This document shows, one piece after another, positions 57,160-64,000 of a DNA stretch of 64,000 nucleotides. This DNA comes from Brachypodium distachyon (Eukaryota > Streptophyta > Magnoliopsida > Poales > Poaceae), in assembly GCF_000005505.3 (NCBI RefSeq), contig NC_016131.3, forward strand, positions 55,537,355 to 55,601,354, written 5' to 3'. A model generated the notes under the pieces. The model saw only the letters and a program-made list of their open reading frames with translations, ran no database searches and had not been told where the DNA came from. Every line of letters starts with the position of its first letter. Positions within the stretch are counted from its first letter, which is position 1. The position numbers and the translations under genes are program-made.

Positions 57160-57928
57160 TTACTGGTGGAGGGTTTGATATACCTGACTCCTCGCCGTGC
57201 TCCTAACTGAGGCGATCAGACTGTTTGGTAGTACTAACTTTCATTATGGAACTCCACTCAAACCGTGTCTCTGGATATGAACAACCCTCGATACGTTGAA
57301 CTAAATAGTTGCGGTGCCTATCCCTTACGATGGTTTATATCCCTGTAAAATTCTTCAAATACTCCGTCGCAAGCAAATGGCTATTCGTTGCAGCGTGCTT
57401 TTTCATGAGAAATAACCACAATGGCTGTTTTAAGCAATATTATGACTAGATGTTTTATCGGACAACAGCGCTTGAACGTCGACGGGCTCAGGGCTCAGGC
57501 AAGCCGCGTGTACCGGGAGCCGTCGTGCAATGCTGGACGGTGACGAGGAAATATGTTTGGTTATCTAAATGTGGTAATTTGGTATATGCCATCATGATTC
57601 TTACGTATTGAAAACATATCACTGCAATTTTCTTTTCTTGAAAAATACAACTGCAAATCTACATAATCTTTGAAAGATGCCACTGCAGTGGAACTAGAGG
57701 ATGTGCAAAACAGAAGAGAGCGGCATATTTGGTCTGTAAGGAATGTAAAAGAGGTACGGGACAAAAGAGATAATTATTTCATTACTCCAAAATTCGTAAA
57801 AAAAAATGAATCGATGAGCGCTCGTTGCCTGTTGTTCTGAACTGAAGTCGAAAACTTGAAAGCACCGCAGCTGAAAGCCGCTGGCCGCCTCGGTGGTCAG
57901 CGACCGCGCCGCTGCCCCCAAATCTCCA
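57160..57928 (+). other. HEN1 3' flank and PPR upstream region
   Basis: The 769 bp between HEN1 stop and the PPR start contain presumed 3' UTR to roughly 57420, then AT-rich DNA. The same-strand spacing leaves a short promoter for the PPR gene. No separate gene or repeat was recognised. Confidence 0.5.
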
Positions 57929-59836
57929 ATGCAGTTCGAACCGCCGCCGTCCACCCGGCTCGCCCCCACCTTCCACGCCCTCCCCGACGCTGACACGAGG
58001 CAGCTCCTCGGTGAGCTCCTGCCGCGGCGAGCGGCCACCGGCCGCCACGTCCAGCAGGCTCACGCCCGCCTCGCCGTCCTCGGCCTCGCCACCGCGAGCG
58101 TCCTCCCGCACCTCCTCGCCGCCCTCCCCCGCCTCCCGCACCCCCCGCCGCCCGACGAGGCCTCCTCCTCCTCCTACCCGCTATCCCTGTTCCGCCACTC
58201 CGCCTCCGCCTCCGCCTTCGCGTCCAACCACCTCCTCCGCGTGCTCCCGCACCCGCTCCCGCTCCGCCTCTTCCCCAACCTCCCGCGCCGCAACCTCCAC
58301 TCCTTCACCTTCCTCCTCGCCTCCATCTCCAACCACCTCGACGCCACCGATCATCGCGCCTCCTCCTTCCTGGGCTCCCACGTGCACGCGCTTGCCGTGA
58401 AGGCGGGCGCGGCCGGCGACCTCTACGTGCGGAACGCGCTGACACACTTCTACGGCGTCTGTGGCGACGTGGGGGCCATGCGGACGGTGTTCGACGAGCT
58501 GCCGCGCGTGCGTGACGTGGTGACCTGGAATGCGGTGCTTGCTGGGTACGTCCGAGCGGGCATGGTGAGGGCTGCACGCGAGGTGTTTGAGGAAATGCCG
58601 GTCAGGGATGAAGTTTCTTGGAGCACACTGGTGGGCGGATATGTCAAGGAAGGGGAGCTCGACGTTGCCCTGGGGGTGTTTAGGGATATGGTGGAGAAGG
58701 GGGTGAGAGTGAATGAGGCTGCGGTGGTGACAGCATTGTCGGCGGCTGCACAGATGGGATTGCTTGAGCATGGGAGATTTGTGCATGAGGTTGTCCAGAG
58801 GACCGGGATGCCGGTGAGTGTGAATGTAGGGGCTGCACTGGTGGATATGTTTTCCAAGTGCGGGTGTGTGGCAGTGGCGAGGGAAGTTTTCGATGGGATG
58901 CCGAGGAGGGATGTTTTTGCATGGAATGCCATGATCTGTGGGCTTGCTTCTCATGGATTGGGACAGGATGCAGTGGAACTCTTTTGGAGGTTTCTCGACG
59001 AGGGTTTGTGGCCAACAGACATTACGTTTGTTGGTGTGCTGAATGCCTGCAGCCGATGTGGCCTTGTTGCTGAGGGGCGGCGGTATTTTAAATTGATGGT
59101 GGACAAATATCGCATTGAGCCAGAGATGGAGCATTATGGCTGCATGGTTGATCTTCTTGGTCGGGCCGGTCTTGTTTCAGAAGCCATTGAATTGATTGAA
59201 GGCATGCACATCGCACCTGACCCTGTTCTTTGGGGCACAGTCCTCTCCGCTTGCAAGACACATAACCTGGTGGACTTGGGGATCACGGTTGGTAACAAGC
59301 TAATTGAACTGGAGCCAGCTCATGATGGCCACTATGTCCTCCTCGCAAGTATATATGCCAAGGCAAAGAAATGGGACGAAGTCAGGGAAGTCAGGAAATT
59401 GATGTCTAGTCGGGGTACTGGCAAGTCAGCTGGTTGGAGCTTGATGGAGGCACAAGGGAACCTGCATAAATTTCTAGTCGGAGATATGGATCACAAGGAT
59501 TCTGTTCAGATATATAACATGCTTGACATGATAAACAGAAGGTTGGCAGATGCAGGGTATGTACCAGACGTGTCATCTGTATTGCATGACATTGGGGATG
59601 AGGAGAAGGTGCATGCAATCAAGGTGCATAGTGAGCGGCTGGCAATTGCTTATGGGTTCATTGTTACGGAAGTTGGCAGCCCAATCCGCATTGTTAAGAA
59701 CCTCCAAGTGTGTGGGGATTGTCATGAATTCAGTAAGATGGTGACAAAGGTTTTCAATAGGGAGATTATTGTGAGAGATGGTAGTAGGTTCCATCATATG
59801 AAAGAAGGGAAATGTTCTTGCCTTGACTATTGGTAG
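57929..59836 (+). CDS. PLS-class pentatricopeptide repeat protein with DYW domain
   Basis: This single-exon gene of 635 residues starts at the first in-frame ATG (MQFEPPPSTRL) and ends exactly in the family-defining Asp-Tyr-Trp. A basic, Ala/Leu/Pro-rich N-terminus suggests organelle targeting. PPR repeats run from about residue 150 (DLYVRNALTHFYGVCGDVGA; DVVTWNAVLAGYVRAGMVRA; DEVSWSTLVGGYVKEGELDV; DVFAWNAMICGLASHGLGQD), then E/E+ motifs and the DYW deaminase-like domain. Its zinc/catalytic HSE (His 567, Glu 569) and CGDC (Cys 595, 598) are intact. Such proteins edit specific cytidines to uridine in chloroplast or mitochondrial RNA; the target is unknown. The 5' half is very GC-rich. Confidence 0.95.
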   Translation: MQFEPPPSTRLAPTFHALPDADTRQLLGELLPRRAATGRHVQQAHARLAVLGLATASVLPHLLAALPRLPHPPPPDEASSSSYPLSLFRHSASASAFASNHLLRVLPHPLPLRLFPNLPRRNLHSFTFLLASISNHLDATDHRASSFLGSHVHALAVKAGAAGDLYVRNALTHFYGVCGDVGAMRTVFDELPRVRDVVTWNAVLAGYVRAGMVRAAREVFEEMPVRDEVSWSTLVGGYVKEGELDVALGVFRDMVEKGVRVNEAAVVTALSAAAQMGLLEHGRFVHEVVQRTGMPVSVNVGAALVDMFSKCGCVAVAREVFDGMPRRDVFAWNAMICGLASHGLGQDAVELFWRFLDEGLWPTDITFVGVLNACSRCGLVAEGRRYFKLMVDKYRIEPEMEHYGCMVDLLGRAGLVSEAIELIEGMHIAPDPVLWGTVLSACKTHNLVDLGITVGNKLIELEPAHDGHYVLLASIYAKAKKWDEVREVRKLMSSRGTGKSAGWSLMEAQGNLHKFLVGDMDHKDSVQIYNMLDMINRRLADAGYVPDVSSVLHDIGDEEKVHAIKVHSERLAIAYGFIVTEVGSPIRIVKNLQVCGDCHEFSKMVTKVFNREIIVRDGSRFHHMKEGKCSCLDYW

Positions 59837-62023
59837 TTATCGGCTGATCAGTTTCTTATCAACGGAACGCATTGAATTTAGCGCATCATTCTCTGAAATC
59901 AAATAGTTGGGTCTGTAAACAATGGCCTGGTTTCCAGCAAGTCCAATTCATATGACATTGGTGGCCTCCTTCTGCTCAAGTCTTCGACTGGTAAGACACA
60001 TTTTTTTTATCTTTCTACACTTCTACAGACTACAGTTAAGTTTACAATCAGTTTATCCTGATAGTAAAATGTATTTATTGGAGAAGCCTTTGCATTCAGT
60101 TCTCCTTTTTTGTTGTCTGCTCAGGCGGCTTCAGTCCTACGGATGATATTTTTTAACACAATCTCTTAAGCAAGAGGTACCTTCAGCTCAAGGTATAGAA
60201 AAAGGCTCAATTCTTCATGGTGTGGTGCTAATGATATATTTTAATCTAATAGGATATCTAGCGAAGGACAAGTAGCAAACTTCTTGATCTAGAGATAGAA
60301 CATAACCCCCAAAAGCTGACCTGGATGGTCCTCCTTCGACCTTACCGATTCTTTTGAGAAATTAAAGTATTTCTGCCATATATTTGGAGTACTGGGTCTT
60401 CACGGCACCATAATATGGTCAATTTTTTCTGATGTAAATATTATTGCTGCATTCTTTGATCATTCTTTTATCTAGACCAACCAAATCTGGAATGTGCATT
60501 GTTTTAAAGAATAACCAATTTTTTTCTGAATGTTGTAGATTGTTTCCTCCTCAGACTATGATTATTACCTCCTGTGACTATGCACTTTGAATTTTAAAGA
60601 ATAAGTCATTCCATGCGCAAAGGCAGGACCACAGGACACAGGCAAGGCAAAACACTGGCAGAAATGAGCTATATGCAACAGGCAAGAAACTTAAGACAGC
60701 GCAATTTAATATGTTCCTTTTGTTGTAAGAGTCCTTTCAATTATTATCTTATATACTGAAAAAATGGATGAAAGAACTTCGAGAGGTAAATAGATCACTG
60801 CTCACAAACTCAACAGCATACCTGCTGTAATACAGTCAAATTGTATTTACTCTGACAATTTTGAAATAAATTTATAAATTGATGTTTTCAGAACATTGTT
60901 CACAACATGCGTCCATCCGGTTGCAATATCCTTGTTCAGCTGTAAGCTGTAACTGTGTAGAGTGGGTTTCTCTAAACTTGATGCAGCTGGACATGTTTAA
61001 TTATGCACAGAAAATTCTATATATTCAGTTTCTGCTTTGAGTTTCATTGGTCTATCTCCAGGACGGGGCATGGAACTACAATGTTTACTTGTGATGGCAG
61101 GCCAATGATGATCCACACAATGAAATCAGAGATAGATATGTGTTGCAGGAAAGAGATGTTCGAAGTCTGGGAAGAGAAAAAAAATGATTAAATAAGTTTT
61201 GGGGCATCCATTGATTGTTTAAAATTAAATTTGAGGCCTGATGTACCTAAAGGAGGATATTTCATTTGTGGTTAGAACAATATTGTTTGGTCAAGCAACC
61301 AAGTGACTCTCCTAGTAGGTAGCCAACAAAAAAAAGTTATTCAACCAAATAGGATTGTCATACTCTACCACATTTGCTAAACTTAGCCTCACAGCCTCTC
61401 AAAGATCAATGTGTATAACTTGAACTTGTGTGGCCCATTAGTTGTTGATAACCAGCATTGCATGCTTTGCCACATAATTTTCATAGCTTAACTATTGTGT
61501 AAATCTAAAAGTAGTTTTTGTCGAGCTGTTTTGGTGAAACCGCTTGTGACCTTCACAGGTTCACGAAGCAATGGAACGCAAACACTTATGAAGAGAGGCC
61601 GGACCTAGTATTTTTAGGGGAAAGATTCATCGAACAATGGGAAATGTTTTTTAATACATAAAATAAAATTCTGTCACAAAAATAACCCGGGAAAAATATT
61701 GTTTCAACTATATAGTAATAATGTTCCAAAAACGTCCAATCAAATGCTATAATTAGCTGTTTAGCTCATAGTCATCGCCACTCTGTCAAGGTTTTATATG
61801 TGCACTAAATTGCCTTCAATCTTGTACCTTATTTGAGGCATGTTTGGCGATATTCTAATATCGGTGTGACTAAACTTAATTAAATTGTAGCATGCCAAAA
61901 AAAGTTTGTGTAACAAGGTCACTGAAAATGTGGCAAACCTTCGATTTGGATCATAGAAGTGACAAAGCACGACAGTTATGATATTGAATCAAAAGGATGC
62001 ATGAAGGGCTATGGCGCAACCAA
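59837..62023. other. PPR 3' flank and intergenic DNA
   Basis: About 2.2 kb with short frames only, AT-rich. Part of the first kilobase may be 3' UTR. I find no domain, MITE ends or array. Confidence 0.45.
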
Positions 62024-62031
62024 AAAAATAA

Positions 62032-62507
62032 GGGGAAATTTGCTGGAGGACACCGTTATTTTGTGGACTTTGCCGAAACGCTTCGCTGGAACGTGTCTTT
62101 GCCCAGTACCATTACAATTTCGTGGACATTTGCTAGACCACATTGTATCGACTAAAATTGAGAATTTGACATTTTTACTTGGGACTACTATCGTAAATCC
62201 GATTTTGAAAACAATTTCCTTTGTACGAATCGATTTTTTACATCTACTAAGATCCATTGTTGGTCGATGTGGACATTCATCCCTTTTGTTGCCGCACTCT
62301 GCAGGAGAGAAAAACGTTTTGAACAATTTTTTTAAAGATTCTAGACACATTTGCTAAATGGTAGAATGATAATTCAATGTGAAAAAAAGTCAAAATTTCC
62401 GTTTTGGACCATACAATGTGTTCTGGTGGTACTGGACAAAGATACATACCGACGGTGTGTTTCGGCAAAGGTCACAAAATAACGGTGTCCTCCAGCCAAT
62501 TTTTCCC
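62032..62507. mobile_element. foldback MITE, 476 bp
   Basis: The left arm (62032-62170) and right arm (about 62360-62507) are inverted. They share GGAAA(A)ATT.GCTGG, GCTGGAGGACACCGTTATTT, CTTTGCCGAAAC, TGT.TTTG.CCAGTACC and CACATTGTAT. AAAAATAA lies directly outside both ends (62024-62031 and 62508-62515), an 8-bp duplication compatible with hAT or a decayed Mutator site. No transposase is encoded. Confidence 0.8.
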
Positions 62508-62959
62508 AAAAATAATCAGACATGGCGACTTTAGACCACAAGGCACAAACCAAATATGTGCTTAGTTTCGTAGCAGGCACATTGAACCCAAACAACTTTT
62601 CTAGTATTGTCTATTATTGGTCTATTCGTCTCCGTTGACATCCGCCTACGAACTTTTACAATGAAAAACAAGTGGATCGTGGATCGCCCATTCATTGATA
62701 AAGCACAATATTTGTAAAAGAGAAAGATACAACATCAAAAAGAAATATCTCCATAACATCACAACCAAAACCTCAGTGGCATAGGCCAAAATCGCTCAAC
62801 GCTAAAGCACATAAACACTAGGAGCTAAGGCAGTCCAAAAGGGCGTCAATGTCACCTTAGCCACGGTGTCCACAACAACAGTCATCATTAACGTATGTCC
62901 ATTGTTATGGAATTACCCGTGTTGACCGAAACATATTGGAGGGCAATCTCAAGTGAGTA

Positions 62960-63005
62960 CTCCCTCCGTTTTTAAATACTTGTTGTGGTTTTAGTACGGA
63001 GGGAG
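62960..63005. mobile_element. minimal Stowaway (46 bp)
   Basis: CTCCCTCCGTTTTTAAATAC and a GTACGGAGGGAG end with almost nothing between them; TA lies at 62958-62959 and 63006-63007. This is close to the smallest recognisable Stowaway. Confidence 0.85.
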
Positions 63006-63090
63006 TACTATATTAATTCAAGCTTAGAGCTTTTGAATGGTTTGGTTTGTAGCCCCGCGGTTGATTACTCAAAAAAGAAGAAGCCACATA

Positions 63091-63213
63091 CTCCCTCCGT
63101 GCAACAAAGTATGTCTCAATTTTAACTAAATTTGACGCATCTATATACTAAGTCATGTCTAGATACATCCAAATTTTAACAAACTTGAGACATCTTTTGT
63201 TGGACGGAGGGAG
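63091..63213. mobile_element. Stowaway MITE, 123 bp
   Basis: Ends CTCCCTCCGTGCAACAAAGTATGTCTCAA and TTGAGACATCTTTTGTTGGACGGAGGGAG are largely complementary; TA lies at 63089-63090 and 63214-63215. Confidence 0.88.
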
Positions 63214-63526
63214 TACATGTTTCCCGTCAAGGCATAAAAATTGTGGGCTTTACCTCACCGTGCATAAAATTTTTGTACATTTACTAAACAAATTCACACT
63301 CTATATTTAATTTGATCTTTCCATACACTCGGGACGTATACAATTGGGTGATGTCGTCCTTTTCTTAAAGCTGCCACGTAAGATGTGGAAGAGAGAGGGG
63401 TGAAGAAAAGTATGAGCATGCTCTTAGTTAGAGATGATCTCTTCACAAGAAAAATAAAACAAAGAAAAGACAAATTTCCCACTACTGTACTAGATTTCAC
63501 CTTTTCTTAATATTTACTCGCTCCGA

Positions 63527-63625
63527 TTCATATTGTCTCAAATTTGCTAAAATATGGACGTATTTATGACTAAAAAGCGTCTAGATGCATGTAATATTTC
63601 GACAATTAATATGGACCGGAGGGAG
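63527..63625. mobile_element. Stowaway MITE, 99 bp
   Basis: Ends CTCGCTCCGATTCATATTGTC and GACAATTAATATGGACCGGAGGGAG, with TA at 63525-63526 and 63626-63627. Confidence 0.85.
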
Positions 63626-63839
63626 TATTCGATTAATTTTATTCATCTAGGCATTAATTGTAAGACGTGCCAATAAAAGATAACCTATTGTACAAGATGT
63701 TTTTTTATTTTATCCAAATAACGTGGAACATATAAGAGAAAGCTGTATTATCGATCACCGTGATACTCTGTATTTTTTTTTTTGAAAAACCTCTGTATTT
63801 TATCTGTTCCGTTGGAGACTGCTACGAAAAAAAAGGAAG

Positions 63840-64000
63840 CAAGTTTACCGAACGATGCTGTGGTCCGTCTCCCTCAGCACATTCACGCGCGCACGTGCCG
63901 AGCCCATAAAATCTCGGCCGTCCGCTGCTCACCAATCCCCTCATCCCCTCCGTCCACTGACCCACCGTTCTTGCCCCGCAAGCCTTCGCACAAGACCCTG
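63840..64000 (+). promoter_or_regulatory. possible promoter/leader of a gene beyond the window
   Basis: The last 150 bp turn GC- and pyrimidine-rich (CACGCGCGCACGTGCC, then ATAAAATC near 63905 and TCCCCTCATCCCCTCCGTCC), as at the 5' end of several genes here. No start codon is inside the window, so this is a guess from composition. Confidence 0.25.

Noticed and set aside
58181..59134. 317-codon minus-strand frame inside the PPR gene
   Set aside because: Antisense shadow with Pro/His-rich composition and no domain; the plus strand carries PPR repeats and an intact DYW domain.
61003..61191. 62-codon frame after the PPR gene
   Set aside because: Short, AT-rich, no domain, no supporting splice or leader signals.

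Overview
This window is plant nuclear DNA, almost certainly from a Pooideae grass and most likely Triticeae (wheat, Aegilops, barley or rye group). The protein-coding genes are split by GT-AG introns and have GC-rich 5' ends. Intergenic DNA is full of Stowaway MITEs with the CTCCCTCCGT terminus and TA target duplications, Tourist/PIF-Harbinger MITEs, and relics of copia, LINE, Mutator-like and Harbinger elements.

Layout. 1-3.1 kb: 3' half of a broken Ty1-copia element with its 3' LTR. 3.8-8.1 kb: Tourist and Stowaway MITEs (one nested), a degenerate tandem repeat and unrecognised reading frames. 8.2-11.0 kb: a divergent pair of small unrecognised membrane-protein genes sharing an ~870-bp intergenic region. 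11.0-17.4 kb: LTR-like sequence, MITEs and a Harbinger ORF1 relic. 17.5-20.7 kb: a complete 12-exon plasma-membrane syntaxin gene (SYP132 type). 21.6-24.8 kb (minus): an ankyrin-PGG (ACD6-like) membrane protein gene in three exons. 25.4-25.9 kb (minus): a CRR42-type chloroplast protein gene; a broken copy of its 3' end lies at 20.9-21.15 kb, so the ankyrin gene sits between two direct copies. 26.5-27.7 kb: a Pack-MULE-like element carrying a host-gene fragment. 30.1-38.8 kb: a 15-exon class II histone deacetylase of HDA15 type with an N-terminal RanBP2 zinc finger. 42.1-48.65 kb: a very large inverted repeat (arms ~1.2 kb) with a 3.7-kb PIF/Harbinger transposon inserted in its left arm. 49.8-50.5 kb: a perfect 370-bp tandem duplication. 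51.6-57.2 kb: HEN1 small-RNA 2'-O-methyltransferase (9 exons, LINE fragment in intron 1). 57.9-59.8 kb: an intronless PLS-DYW pentatricopeptide-repeat gene. 59.8-64 kb: noncoding DNA with a foldback MITE and three Stowaways.

The genes do not form an operon or pathway. Functionally they cover secretion (SYP132), defence-type membrane signalling (ankyrin-PGG), chloroplast NDH biogenesis (CRR42), chromatin (HDA15), small-RNA stability (HEN1) and organellar RNA editing (PPR-DYW). No single new biochemical system is evident. The most unusual structures are the nested inverted-repeat locus at 42-48.7 kb, the Pack-MULE candidate, the CRR42 direct repeats and the perfect 370-bp duplication. Exon boundaries were read by eye from splice consensus, frame continuity and family knowledge, without transcript data.
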